47,923 nt of DNA from a virus (IMGVR_UViG_3300018080_000255:1-47923), one strand, 5' to 3'. Numbered from the stretch's first letter, positions 7,953 through 15,551 are shown. The notes: generated by a model not told the origin, from the sequence alone. Made by a program: numbers and translations.

Positions 7953-8833
7953 CGCTTGCGGGAACCCGCTTTCTTGAACGCCTTTTCAAATTCCTTGAAC
8001 GCTTCTTCCGAAGTGTCACCCGCGTCAATCACGGGGGCAAGGGAAAACCAATTCTTTGCGTCAAAAGCGGGGGCCCAATCTGTATATAAAATCCGCCCTT
8101 CCCCTTCTTGCTTTGCTTTGGTCCGCGGTCCTTTCTTTTTGGACAAGTCCAATTCAACGAGATAATTATAAAAGAAAACCCCTTGGGCCCATCGGTGGGT
8201 TGTTGCCCAAGTTTCCGGGTCACAATAACAAACAAACCTATCATAATCCGGACCTTCCGGATTGTTGTAGGGTTTGGTCCGTGAATGACCAATCACAATG
8301 ACGTTGATTCCCGCGGCCCGGACGTCTTCCAACCCGTCAATCAACCGGGGCCAATCAACCTTGGCCGCTTGCTTCGGTCCCTTTTGGTAACTGTAGAAAC
8401 CTTCCGTTGACCAATCCCCGTCAAAGTGTTCTTCACAATGATGAATGAAGCAAAGCTTTTCAAAGCCCGTCAAAGAATCAATGATAAGGGTTTGGCAATG
8501 GTAGTTGGTCCCCTTGGCAACGGAACCGCAAAGGGACAACGCGTCTTCAAAACTGTCCGCTTGTTCAATGAAAGCGGGTTCCGGGACTAGGTTGAATTCC
8601 GTCAACGTCCGGATTCCTTCTTCTTGCGGGTCAATGATGAATCCGGGGTTTGGGAATTGGGCACAAAACGAAGTCTTCCCAACCCCGCTTGGACCGTAAA
8701 GAAGAAGTTTCAACGGGGACTTTCCAAGGAAGCCCCGCCCTTCGGAAATCTTCTTCTTCTTCGTTGGCCGCGGTGTCTTCTTCTTCGGACGGGGACGTTT
8801 CTTCTTTGACGTTTGACGTTGCGTTGTTGCCAT
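7949..8833 (-). CDS. RecA-like NTPase (Sak4/AAA_24 type)
   Basis: 294 residues. A Lys/Arg-rich N-terminus (1-35) precedes a P-loop GPSGVGKTS (47-55). Then come FIIDPQEEG, a Walker B strand TLIIDSLTG, and VIVIGHSRT. This matches the AAA_24/Sak4 group of short RecA-like ATPases, which pair with phage SSBs to promote annealing and strand exchange. The ATG at 8833 has GAAAGGG upstream. The frame is open to 8851, but an earlier start there would overlap the upstream gene. Neighbours on both sides (SSB-like protein, nuclease) fit a recombination module. Confidence 0.85.
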   Translation of the reverse strand: MATTQRQTSKKKRPRPKKKTPRPTKKKKISEGRGFLGKSPLKLLLYGPSGVGKTSFCAQFPNPGFIIDPQEEGIRTLTEFNLVPEPAFIEQADSFEDALSLCGSVAKGTNYHCQTLIIDSLTGFEKLCFIHHCEEHFDGDWSTEGFYSYQKGPKQAAKVDWPRLIDGLEDVRAAGINVIVIGHSRTKPYNNPEGPDYDRFVCYCDPETWATTHRWAQGVFFYNYLVELDLSKKKGPRTKAKQEGEGRILYTDWAPAFDAKNWFSLAPVIDAGDTSEEAFKEFEKAFKKAGSRKR

Positions 8834-8847
8834 GATTGGCCCTTTCT

Positions 8848-9456
8848 TCAATGGTATCTTCTGTTGTTATGGGGGAAGACTTGGTCCGGTTGTTCTTCCC
8901 CAAGGAATTGACACAAATGTTTCCAACACAACCAACCGGGGTTGCCACAAAGGTTGACAACAAGCAACCGTCCGGGCTTATGTTTGAAGTAATCAATTAC
9001 GGACTTTGCTTGGCCCCGCATTATAGCACGGAAACGGGCTTCATGAAAGACAGACATTCCGAAGATTTCAAGGGTTGCTTTCCCGTGAATTCCTTTGCGG
9101 GGCTTTGCGTAGTGTTGCGAACAAGATTCAAGCCAAGTTTCCGTCTTCCGTGTTGTCAAGATGAACTTGGAACCCGGGAACGCTTTGTCCAGTTGTTCCC
9201 AATGTTGTTCCCCAAAGTTGGTCAACGCGTCCCAACGTTTCCCTTTGTGTTCTTCTGGAAAGAAGTATTGCCCCGCGTGAATCATTTCACGGAACCGCCG
9301 CGGGCAATGAAGGGATTGGAAGCCAAGCAATTCAAGGGCCGCGGCCAAGCTTGTTGTTCCCGTCTTCGGAAGACCAATCCCAAAGATACGGTTGAACGGT
9401 CTTCGTCTTTCAATCATTGTTTGGACTGCCCGGACCCCGGGAAGGATAATGCTCAT
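8848..9456 (-). CDS. Sulfotransferase-like protein
   Basis: 202 residues. The segment GIGLPKTGTTSLAAALELLG (about 28-47) is the 5'-phosphosulfate-binding loop of PAPS-dependent sulfotransferases. FILTTRKTETWLES further on has the placing of the 3'-phosphate site. These enzymes move sulfate from PAPS to hydroxyl or amino groups of sugars or proteins. Its ATG overlaps the stop of the nuclease gene (TAATG at 9454-9458), so it is translationally coupled to a DNA-processing gene, an unexpected partner. A longer frame to 9636 lies inside the nuclease gene. The acceptor is unknown. Confidence 0.8.
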   Translation of the reverse strand: MSIILPGVRAVQTMIERRRPFNRIFGIGLPKTGTTSLAAALELLGFQSLHCPRRFREMIHAGQYFFPEEHKGKRWDALTNFGEQHWEQLDKAFPGSKFILTTRKTETWLESCSQHYAKPRKGIHGKATLEIFGMSVFHEARFRAIMRGQAKSVIDYFKHKPGRLLVVNLCGNPGWLCWKHLCQFLGEEQPDQVFPHNNRRYH

Positions 9457-10787
9457 TATTCCAGTTCCGGAAATAGGGTTTGAATTGTGGTCAAGCGGTC
9501 CTTGCGTCCGCCCGTCATAAAATCGAAGTAAGAACCGCGGAACCCGGACGCCAATGAATTGTAGACACCCCAAGGGAAACGCCAATGAAAGGGGTTTGTC
9601 CAAGGGTTGAACGGGTCTTCCATCCCTTCCCACCAATCCAACAACCCTTCAAGGATTGGGTTGAAACATTCCCTTTTGAACCGTTCAACGTCCGCTTTGT
9701 ATACACGGGACTTCCAACGCATGAAGGAACGTTCCGGGTCCTTGGCAACGTCCCCCGCAACGCGTTGGAAGAATTGGTCTTCCGTTTCCGCCCCCTTCCT
9801 TATCTTCTTCGTCTTGGCCGCGTTCCACACAAGACGCCCCTTGCGTTGCTTTTGGGCGTGTTGGTCCGCAAGGGGACGTCTTATGACGTTGTATAGAACC
9901 CCGTGAATTGGGAACTTGGCCAACGCTTCCGCTTGTTCCTTGGTCAATCCTTCGGGAACGTGGGACGGGTCCTTCTTGACTTGTTCTTGGGCGGTCAACA
10001 AAGAAATCAAATAGGTCATGACTTGCAAGTTTTCATGAACCGTCTTGGTCAAACCTTCTTCGTCAATCTTTCCCTTGGTTTTGTTTTCTTGAAGCCAAGC
10101 GGTCTTCCCAAAGTGGAAGAACCCGTCCCACTTCCCGCGAAGAAGAACAACGCGTCCGCTTGGCAACGTGTAAGGAACGCGGAACGAGATTTCCGCAAGA
10201 ATGGGCTTCTTCCCCTTCTCGGTCTTGTCTTTCTTCCAACGCTTCAAATAGATTGGCCAAAGAAGACAACCAAGCTTGAACCACTTGTCAACGCTTTCCG
10301 CCCGGGGATAGGTTGCCCGAAGCTTCCCGGCATAAGCGGACATAGCTTTGATTGGGTCCGTTCCGTTGAAGAATGCTTCTTCCGCTTCATGCCACATTGA
10401 CCCAAATTCAATGGCCGCGTTGAACCCTTCATCTTCAACAAGACCTTCAACCACTTTCAACCGGAAGCGTTCCCGGCATTCAAGGAAGTTGGACAGAAGG
10501 GAAAAGCTTATCCCGTCCCCTTCAATCCCGGGACCTTTCCAAAGGGGCTTGGGTTTATTGGTCTTGACCTTGACCGTTCCGTCTTGTGGCAACGTCCCGG
10601 GTCTTCCAACGGTCAACTTCTTCCCGCCGCAATTGCCGCAAGTCTTTGGCTTGGTCTTCTTTGGATGAAATCGAAGTTGACCACAACCGCCGCAACGATA
10701 TTCCCAAGACGTCTTGGGGTTGCAAATGACGGACACTTTGTCCGGGTCAAAGGGCGGGTCCCCTTTTCTTCTGATTGGTTTCGGCAT
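9456..10787 (-). CDS. PD-(D/E)XK nuclease, Cas4/RecB-like, with N-terminal zinc ribbon
   Basis: 443 residues. The N-terminus carries CxxC pairs (C32, C35, C50, C53), a zinc ribbon. The nuclease core then shows FSLLSNFLECRERF, a helix with H133 (SMWHEAEEA), RGKWDGFF (D221) and QENKTK (E234, K236). This is the RecB/Cas4-type order of catalytic residues in phage exonucleases that process DNA ends before annealing. The usual iron-sulfur cysteines of Cas4 are not evident. It lies upstream of the Sak4-like NTPase and SSB-like genes. Its first eight residues, MPKPIRRK, are shared with the small gene at 20264-20587. Confidence 0.8.
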   Translation of the reverse strand: MPKPIRRKGDPPFDPDKVSVICNPKTSWEYRCGGCGQLRFHPKKTKPKTCGNCGGKKLTVGRPGTLPQDGTVKVKTNKPKPLWKGPGIEGDGISFSLLSNFLECRERFRLKVVEGLVEDEGFNAAIEFGSMWHEAEEAFFNGTDPIKAMSAYAGKLRATYPRAESVDKWFKLGCLLWPIYLKRWKKDKTEKGKKPILAEISFRVPYTLPSGRVVLLRGKWDGFFHFGKTAWLQENKTKGKIDEEGLTKTVHENLQVMTYLISLLTAQEQVKKDPSHVPEGLTKEQAEALAKFPIHGVLYNVIRRPLADQHAQKQRKGRLVWNAAKTKKIRKGAETEDQFFQRVAGDVAKDPERSFMRWKSRVYKADVERFKRECFNPILEGLLDWWEGMEDPFNPWTNPFHWRFPWGVYNSLASGFRGSYFDFMTGGRKDRLTTIQTLFPELE

Positions 10788-10790
10788 TGT

Positions 10791-11048
10791 TCAACCTTCT
10801 CCCCTTGCGTCATCCCAAGGCGGAAGCCCGGAACGCAATTCAAATTCTTCGGTTATGATTGCGGGTTCACCCGGAAAGAATGCCGCGGCGGATTCAACGT
10901 CCGGGAACAATAGGGCAAAGCCAACGGCCCCGTTGGGCATTTTGGAGAAGTCCAAAAGAACGGGTTCACATTGGTCCCCTTGGCAACAACTAAGTTGGAC
11001 AACAATTTGTTTGAAGCCAACGCAAGGAACAACAACAAGCTTCTTCAT
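10791..11048 (-). CDS. Hypothetical protein, 85 residues
   Basis: No family recognised. It begins MKKLVVVPCVGF and carries three further cysteines close together (SCCQGDQC), then a hydrophobic middle and an acidic, Pro-rich end. The ATG overlaps the stop of the uracil-DNA glycosylase gene (ATGA at 11045-11048), and the nuclease gene starts 3 bp after it ends. This tight packing supports a real gene in the DNA-metabolism transcript. Confidence 0.6.
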   Translation of the reverse strand: MKKLVVVPCVGFKQIVVQLSCCQGDQCEPVLLDFSKMPNGAVGFALLFPDVESAAAFFPGEPAIITEEFELRSGLPPWDDARGEG

Positions 11049-11674
11049 TGCGGTCCCCCTTCAATGACATGAAGTTGAAGAACGGTCCGGAAGACTTCCG
11101 CAAGGGTCAAGACTGCCCGTTTATATGGTAAGTTCTGTTGGTGGATTGGCTTCCGCAAAATGGCGGAAGGATGAATCAACGGGACGGGGTCAAGGTCTTT
11201 GGTGAACCGTTGGGCAACTTGACCAACCGCAACCACAACCTTGGGGTGGGCAAGTTCAACCAAGTCTTCAAGGCGGGGCTTGCAAGTGTTGACTTCTTCC
11301 TTGGTTGGTTCACGCAACTTCCCGCTTGACGGGTTGTCCGTGTCTTCCCGGGGAACACAACCAACAACGTTGGTGAACGCAACCGGGACGTCCCCGGGAT
11401 GAACCCCGCCTTTTTGAAACGCGTCCCCAATCATCTTGTCAAGCAAGTGTCCCGCTTCCCCAATGAAGGGAAGCCCTATTGCGTCTTCCGAAACCCCGGG
11501 GGCTTCCCCAACGAACAAGACGCGGGCAGGGATGGAACCGCGGACCAAGACAACCCGCTTGCGTCCCGCCAAGTCCGGGCAAGACTTGCAACCGTTCCAA
11601 GCCCCCTTGAACAAAACAAAGCGGTCCCAATAATCGTCTTCAATTTTCAACTTCCCTTTGTAGAATGTTTTCAC
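11045..11674 (-). CDS. Family 4 uracil-DNA glycosylase (4Fe-4S)
   Basis: 209 residues. The family 4 signature is complete: four cysteines for a 4Fe-4S cluster (C29, C32, C106, C131), GEAPG (56-60), GLPFIGEAG, and HPS (168-170). The enzyme removes uracil from DNA after cytosine deamination or dUTP incorporation. Its presence argues that phage DNA contains normal thymine rather than uracil. The start is GTG at 11674 with GAAAGGG upstream, and the palindrome GTTGTATACAAC ends 21 nt before it. It heads a run of coupled genes. Confidence 0.93.
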   Translation of the reverse strand: MKTFYKGKLKIEDDYWDRFVLFKGAWNGCKSCPDLAGRKRVVLVRGSIPARVLFVGEAPGVSEDAIGLPFIGEAGHLLDKMIGDAFQKGGVHPGDVPVAFTNVVGCVPREDTDNPSSGKLREPTKEEVNTCKPRLEDLVELAHPKVVVAVGQVAQRFTKDLDPVPLIHPSAILRKPIHQQNLPYKRAVLTLAEVFRTVLQLHVIEGGPQ

Positions 11675-11694
11675 GTTGGTCCCTTTCTTCTTTT

Positions 11695-11706
11695 GTTGTA
11701 TACAAC
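11695..11706. promoter_or_regulatory. Palindrome GTTGTATACAAC, copy 2
   Basis: Perfect palindrome in the 58-bp gap upstream of the glycosylase gene, 20 nt before the GTG start. It is flanked by an extra GTT on one side and AAC on the other. Confidence 0.65.
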
Positions 11707-11732
11707 AACGCCCGTTCCGGGGCGTCCGTTGG

Positions 11733-12014
11733 TCAAGTCGAGTGTTGAACCGTCCGGGGCTTCCGGGCCGCGGAACGGGGCTTCACGGGTCCTTGGTCCG
11801 GGAAGCGGTCAACGGTCCTTTCTTCAACCACAACTTCACGGTTGCGGGATTCAAGGTCCCGCTTTGCCTTCCGGGCTTGTTGGATTGTGGGGAAGTGTTT
11901 TGCCCGTTGAATTCTGTCCGTCCAAATGGGCCCTTCATCCATCAACCAAGAATTCACGGTCTTCCAACGCAAGACCCAACGCTTGACAAACCGGGGCTTT
12001 TCTTTCTTCTTCAT
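11733..12014 (-). CDS. Basic hypothetical protein, 93 residues
   Basis: Strongly basic, with many Lys and Arg spread over the length and predicted helices (RIQRAKHFPTIQQARKAKRDL), ending in a Pro/Arg-rich tail. It could bind nucleic acid, but no fold is recognised. The ATG at 12014 has GAAAGGG upstream. The longer frame to 12062 would read through the TTGGGTTTATT element. It lies at the start of the leftward early transcript. Confidence 0.6.
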   Translation of the reverse strand: MKKKEKPRFVKRWVLRWKTVNSWLMDEGPIWTDRIQRAKHFPTIQQARKAKRDLESRNREVVVEERTVDRFPDQGPVKPRSAARKPRTVQHST

Positions 12015-12033
12015 TGGTCCCTTTCTTCTATCT

Positions 12034-12048
12034 GTTGGGTTTATTAAC
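12034..12048 (+). repeat. TTGGGTTTATT element upstream of the 93-residue gene
   Basis: Lies 20 nt before the ATG at 12014. A second copy at 12107-12120 falls in the last codons of the next gene, 73 nt away. Confidence 0.7.
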
Positions 12049-12103
12049 TTACCCAAGAACACTATATATTCTTATTCCAGAGAATTGGAAACACGGTCCG
12101 GAA

Positions 12104-12364
12104 TCACTTGGGTTTATTAACTTTGAAGGATTGCAAAACGAGGGAAGGCGGTTTGTTGTCCGGTTCCCTCCAAACATGAACCTTCAATCCGCGGACGTCC
12201 GCCGCTTTGCGGGCGTTGTCATCCATCGTTGCCAATTCGCAATTGAAGTCCGTCCCCTTGACCAACCGTCTTGTCTTCCCGTCCAACCACTTGGCCCAAG
12301 GATATAGGGGACGCCTTCCCGCTTTCCGCTTCGGGGGTTTGAAGTCTTTCAAAATCTTTGCCAT
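12104..12364 (-). CDS. Small basic protein, 86 residues
   Basis: Contains GRRPLYPWAKWLDGKTRRLVKGTDF and then KAADVRGLKVHVWRE. The layout, a short YPW...WLDG turn followed by a basic helix and strand, is seen in small phage proteins thought to bind DNA, though the function of that group is unknown. It is the first gene behind the leftward promoter at 12495-12524. The ATG is preceded by TTGAAAGG. Confidence 0.6.
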   Translation of the reverse strand: MAKILKDFKPPKRKAGRRPLYPWAKWLDGKTRRLVKGTDFNCELATMDDNARKAADVRGLKVHVWREPDNKPPSLVLQSFKVNKPK

Positions 12365-12494
12365 TGGTTCAACCTTTCAATTCGCGGGAATTCAAAACAT
12401 GGGACCGCGGGTCCGGGCTTCCCGCCCGGGCGGAAATCCGTTGCCGCGGAAGGACGCCAATCCTTGGCAACAAAGACCCGCGGCCCCGTCATAT

Positions 12495-12524
12495 AGTATA
12501 GATGAAAATTGAACCGGACGTCAA
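12495..12524 (-). promoter_or_regulatory. Leftward sigma70-like promoter
   Basis: On the minus strand, TTGACG (12524-12519) and TATACT (12500-12495) are separated by 18 bp, both close to consensus. Transcription would begin near 12488 and enter the gene at 12364. The GTGTAAACG element lies about 18 bp upstream of the -35 box. Confidence 0.6.
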
Positions 12525-12541
12525 GGGGTGAAAATTGGACC

Positions 12542-12550
12542 GTGTAAACG
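12542..12550. promoter_or_regulatory. GTGTAAACG element in divergent region
   Basis: The flanks TTGGACC...GCGG match those of the copy at 44318. It lies just upstream of the leftward promoter rather than close to a start codon, unlike most copies. Confidence 0.45.
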
Positions 12551-12689
12551 CGGACATTTGACCAAGGGAAAAGTCTTCTGGAAAAAGAATAGTGAAAGGT
12601 ATTGCAAGGGTTTTCTTTTTCGGGTAAGCTTCAAAGTTGCGGGGGCATAATGGAAGCCCCGGACCAAGACCAATTGAAAGGGAAGAACA

Positions 12690-12866
12690 ATGGTCAAACA
12701 AGTTTCAACTTCTTTTGTTCCCCGGGAAGCTATGGAAGCAATTCCGGAAATCTTTGCTTGGAACGAACACAACACGGAAGACCCGGACGAAGTCCAAGCA
12801 ATGGAAGCGGACGTTGAAGAAGACGTCCCGTGTTCACCAACCCGGAAGGGTTTGCGGTTGTTGTAG
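12690..12866 (+). CDS. Small acidic protein, 58 residues
   Basis: Begins MVKQVSTSFVPREAMEAIPE, continues with a strongly acidic middle (about 30-47) and ends CSPTRKGLRLL. The codon use is that of the other genes (all Glu GAA, Gln CAA, Asp GAC). GAAAGGG lies 7 nt before the ATG, which supports a real gene despite its size. It is the first rightward gene, 43 bp before the DGQHR gene. A longer open frame through the same DNA in another phase has unlike codon use. Function unknown; an acidic early protein could be an inhibitor or DNA mimic, which is speculation. Confidence 0.65.
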   Translation: MVKQVSTSFVPREAMEAIPEIFAWNEHNTEDPDEVQAMEADVEEDVPCSPTRKGLRLL

Positions 12867-12909
12867 TGTTTCACGTTTCACAATTTTCTTTCTATTGAAA
12901 GGGGACGCA

Positions 12910-14271
12910 ATGTCCAAGATTAAATTTCCAAAGTTGGGTGTTGACCTTCAAACGTTGGGGGTTGAAGAAATGAAAGCCCTTCTCGGTTGGCAAGAAGAAC
13001 CGGAAGGCAAAGATTGGGGTGAAGACTTCTTGTTCAAGGTTGGCGGAACCAAGGTCCGTCTTGCGAACAACCCAACCAACCGTCCGTTCCGTATGACGTT
13101 GGCCAAGCGTTGGGGTTCTGAAATGTTGCGGGGCAAGTGGGAAATGAACGGGGAAGCGTTCATCATTGACCGCTTGGGACACGTCCAAGACGGGCAACAC
13201 CGCGGAACCGGATTGGTCTTGGCGGAACTTGAACGACAAGACAACAAGGAATATTGGGCGGAAGAATATGGAATCAAAGGTCCGATCAAAATTGACGCGT
13301 TGGTTGTGACCGGGATTTCCGAAAAGCCCAACGTTGTTGATACCTTGGGGCTTGGTCACAAGCGGTCCCTTGGGGACGTCATTTTCCGCCGCAAGGAATT
13401 TGAAGGGATTCCGGAACGGGATCAAAAGCGGTTGTCCAACGTTCTGTCCGGGGCCCTTCGGTTGGTTTGGTTGCGGACGGGCGGAAAGAAAGTTTCGGAC
13501 GCCCCTTGGTTCCCCCACTCGGAAGCGTTGGACTTCTTGGAAGCCCACCCGGACATTGTCAAAGCGGTTCAAGAAATCTTCAAGCTTGAAGGCGGAACCG
13601 GGGCGGACGGGAAGTTGATTTCCCGCAAGCTTTCCTTGGCTTATGCCGCGGGGCTTCTTTACCTTCAAGGGACTTGCGGAACGGACCCGGACAAGTTTGA
13701 AGACACGGGAAAGATTGACCGGAAGCATTGGGCCGCGGCCAAGAAGTTTTGGGCGGACTTTGCGGAACCGGATGAACTTGGGAAGGGTTCCCCAATCATG
13801 ACCGTCCGGAACGCCTTGGAACGGATTGACGCGTCCGGGGCAATGGGACGGGATGAAATCTTGGGAACGGTTGTCAAAGCGTTCAACCTTTACCTTGACA
13901 AGAAGAAGACGTCTTCCGTCAAAGACGTCAAGGTCAAGCGGACGAAGAACAAGACAACCGGCAAGATTGAACTTGGAGAAGAACCGCGGTTGGGCGGTCT
14001 TGACCGTGTTCCCCCGGAACCGGAACCGGCCCCGCAACCAAGCGAGAAGGGCAAGCGGTCCGGGCGGAAGAATTCCAAGACGTTGGGTTGGAAGGTTGGG
14101 GACACCGCTTGGGTTCTTGACAAGGAAGACCCGGACGGTTGTTGGTTTGGGACAATCAAAGAATTCTCCGAAGACAACAAAGTTGCCACCTTGACCGCCA
14201 AGGCGGACGGGAAGGACTGGGAAGCGGCGGTTGCTACACTGGCAACGGACAAGCCCGGAACGGACGATTGA
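12910..14271 (+). CDS. DGQHR-domain (ParB/sulfiredoxin-like) protein with C-terminal Tudor-like domain
   Basis: 453 residues. IIDRLGHVQDGQHRGTG (DGQHR at 94-98) and the following GLGHKRSLGDVI are the marks of a phage family related to the ParB/Srx fold. In that family the DGQHR arginine and histidine lie where ParB binds CTP or ATP. The middle is helical. After a Pro/Glu-rich linker (about 365-395) a C-terminal barrel (WKVGDTAWVLD...WFGTIKEF) looks like a Tudor or Agenet module. Its role is unknown; nucleotide-dependent DNA binding or host interference are both open. The ATG at 12910 has TTGAAAGGGG upstream, and a terminator follows the gene. Confidence 0.7.
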   Translation: MSKIKFPKLGVDLQTLGVEEMKALLGWQEEPEGKDWGEDFLFKVGGTKVRLANNPTNRPFRMTLAKRWGSEMLRGKWEMNGEAFIIDRLGHVQDGQHRGTGLVLAELERQDNKEYWAEEYGIKGPIKIDALVVTGISEKPNVVDTLGLGHKRSLGDVIFRRKEFEGIPERDQKRLSNVLSGALRLVWLRTGGKKVSDAPWFPHSEALDFLEAHPDIVKAVQEIFKLEGGTGADGKLISRKLSLAYAAGLLYLQGTCGTDPDKFEDTGKIDRKHWAAAKKFWADFAEPDELGKGSPIMTVRNALERIDASGAMGRDEILGTVVKAFNLYLDKKKTSSVKDVKVKRTKNKTTGKIELGEEPRLGGLDRVPPEPEPAPQPSEKGKRSGRKNSKTLGWKVGDTAWVLDKEDPDGCWFGTIKEFSEDNKVATLTAKADGKDWEAAVATLATDKPGTDD

Positions 14272-14310
14272 CGCCCGTTGATAATTCCGCCCCCTTCGGG
14301 GGGAAGGTCA

Positions 14311-14340
14311 AACCGGGGCCCTTCGGGGTTCCGGTTTTTT
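14311..14340 (+). terminator. Rho-independent terminator with TTCG loop
   Basis: AACCGG stem, then GGCCC-TTCG-GGGTT, closing CCGGTT and a six-T tail, 40 bp after the stop of the DGQHR gene. Confidence 0.85.
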
Positions 14341-14426
14341 CATGCACAAATGGGCAAGGGAAATTGGTCATGGGAATTTTCTTTGTGCCTATATGGGTTA
14401 TTTTCCGGAAAATTGGTAAAGAGTAA

Positions 14427-14455
14427 TTGACACCGTGTAAACGCCCGATTAAACT
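14427..14455 (+). promoter_or_regulatory. Rightward sigma70-like promoter with embedded GTGTAAACG
   Basis: TTGACA (14427-14432), a 17-bp spacer and TAAACT (14450-14455). The spacer contains GTGTAAACG at 14435-14443, so a protein bound there would block RNA polymerase. It drives the RHH-like gene and probably the genes behind it. Confidence 0.65.
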
Positions 14456-14470
14456 TGAACGTAGTTCAAG
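14454..14470. promoter_or_regulatory. Operator-like palindrome CTTGAAC-GTA-GTTCAAG
   Basis: Perfect 7-bp arms with a 3-bp centre, overlapping the end of the -10 box and the likely transcription start. This is a typical place for a repressor site. It is different in sequence from the GTTGTATACAAC family. Confidence 0.6.
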
Positions 14471-14627
14471 CGTGTTCTTTGACAATTCGGTTGTGACGCG
14501 GCCACGGAAGACCGCCCCCCGTTCCTCCCAAGCTTGTAGGGTGGGGACCGGAACAAAGCCCGGACGGGGAGTCAAGCAAAACGAGACAAACAAACAAAAC
14601 TTCAAAGCGTATAGAAAGGGAAAGACC

Positions 14628-14912
14628 ATGACCAAGAATCAAGAACGAAACAAGAAACGTGAAGCCAACTATAGAATGGTAAGACTACCCAAACAACTTG
14701 CGGAACGCGTTGACCGGATTGCGGCGGAAATGTTGGAAAGCTATGAAAGCGGACGCGGTTGTCAAGACGTCCCGTTGTCGGAACGCGGCGGGGAATGCTT
14801 CTTTTCACTGGCAACCGTGATTGAACGGGCGTTGGATGAACTTGAAGACCACAAAGCCCGTTCCAAGCGTTCCAACAAAAAGAAGACCCAAGACACCAAC
14901 CAAGACAATTGA
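14628..14912 (+). CDS. Ribbon-helix-helix-like regulator candidate
   Basis: 94 residues. YRMVRLPKQLAERVDRIAAEML (about 15-36) has the strand-helix pattern of an RHH domain. SLATVIERALDELEDH (about 64-79) could be the second helix, with an insertion of about 20 residues between them that is longer than usual. The C-terminus is Lys-rich. RHH dimers insert the paired strand into the major groove of short palindromes. The gene sits behind a promoter carrying two candidate operators, so it may regulate itself and the shared elements across the genome; this is inference. The ATG has GAAAGGG upstream. Confidence 0.5.
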   Translation: MTKNQERNKKREANYRMVRLPKQLAERVDRIAAEMLESYESGRGCQDVPLSERGGECFFSLATVIERALDELEDHKARSKRSNKKKTQDTNQDN

Positions 14913-14929
14913 AGCCCGATTGACGGGGC

Positions 14930-14941
14930 GTTGTATACAAC
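14930..14941. promoter_or_regulatory. Palindrome GTTGTATACAAC, copy 3
   Basis: Lies between the RHH-like gene and the SprT-like gene, 22 nt before the ATG at 14964. It is followed by ACAATTTTGAAAGGG. Confidence 0.65.
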
Positions 14942-14963
14942 ACAATTTTGAAAGGGAAAAGAC

Positions 14964-15551
14964 ATGACAGACACAAAGCAAAACATGACGCGGGAAGAAT
15001 GGTTGACTTCGGTTGCGAAGCTTGCGGAACCCATCTTCAATGAAGCGGACTTGACCTTCCCGGAACGTTGGCGGGTCACTTGCGGCTTTCCTTGCAAGAA
15101 CGCAACGGGGGCCAACAAGCGGCGGGTTGGGGAATGTCATTCTTCAAGAATGTCCGCGGACGGGTCCTTTGAAATGTTCGTCACCCCAATGGTTGCGGGC
15201 AACGCGGACGCAATCAAGATTCTTCTTCATGAAATGGTTCACGCTTGCGTTGGGACCGAACACGGACACCGCAAACCCTTCTCCCAAGCTTGCAAAGCTT
15301 TGGGGTTTGTTGGCAAGCCCACCCAAGCGGAACCCGGGGACGAAGATTGGAAGCCCTTCTTTGACCTTGCGGTTGAAAGCTTCGGGGAGTACCCCCACGC
15401 AAAGTTGGACGTTTCCAACATGAAGAAGCAATCAACCCGAATGGTCAAGGTTGCTTGCCCTTGCGGTTGTTCCTTGCGAATGACGCGGAAATGGATTGAC
15501 GAAGTTGGGACCCCAACTTGCGGTTGTGGGGAGCAAATGGAAGTTGCGTGA
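14964..15551 (+). CDS. SprT-like zinc metalloprotein
   Basis: 195 residues. HEMVH (H89, E90, H93) followed by TEHGHRKPF supplies the HExxH and third histidine of a zincin. At the C-terminus CPCGCSLRM...PTCGCG forms a zinc ribbon. This is the arrangement of SprT/Spartan-like proteins, whose eukaryotic members cut DNA-protein crosslinks. Phage copies are common and uncharacterised. Glu and His are all present, so catalysis is likely. Start at ATG 14964 with GAAAGGG; the second Met (residue 8) is less well placed. A strong terminator follows. Confidence 0.85.
   Translation: MTDTKQNMTREEWLTSVAKLAEPIFNEADLTFPERWRVTCGFPCKNATGANKRRVGECHSSRMSADGSFEMFVTPMVAGNADAIKILLHEMVHACVGTEHGHRKPFSQACKALGFVGKPTQAEPGDEDWKPFFDLAVESFGEYPHAKLDVSNMKKQSTRMVKVACPCGCSLRMTRKWIDEVGTPTCGCGEQMEVA

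Larger units (their letters stand above)
12365..12689. other. Divergent intergenic region, 325 bp
   Basis: Separates leftward and rightward genes. It holds a GC-rich hairpin near 12400-12425, a leftward sigma70-like promoter (12495-12524) and a GTGTAAACG element at 12542-12550. A T-rich stretch (12608-12622) precedes the small rightward gene. No tRNA or longer coding sequence is visible. It is a natural candidate for early transcription control and possibly the replication origin. Confidence 0.5.
14272..14627. other. Intergenic control region, 356 bp
   Basis: Holds two TTCG-loop hairpins (one at 14288-14303, and the terminator at 14311-14340), an AT-rich stretch, a promoter with two candidate operators (14427-14470), and a leader of about 155 nt before the ATG at 14628. 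The leader contains CTCCC...GGGGAG (14533-14571) and may fold. No open frame with the genome's codon style is present. Confidence 0.6.

Noticed and set aside
9456-10787. Cas4 as part of a CRISPR system
   Set aside because: The nuclease has a Cas4/RecB-like core but no adjacent cas1 or cas2 and no repeats. The context is phage recombination.
12892-14037. 381-residue leftward frame opposite the DGQHR gene
   Set aside because: Antisense shadow: no ribosome site, Pro/Arg/Phe-rich product, and the plus-strand gene has clear motifs.
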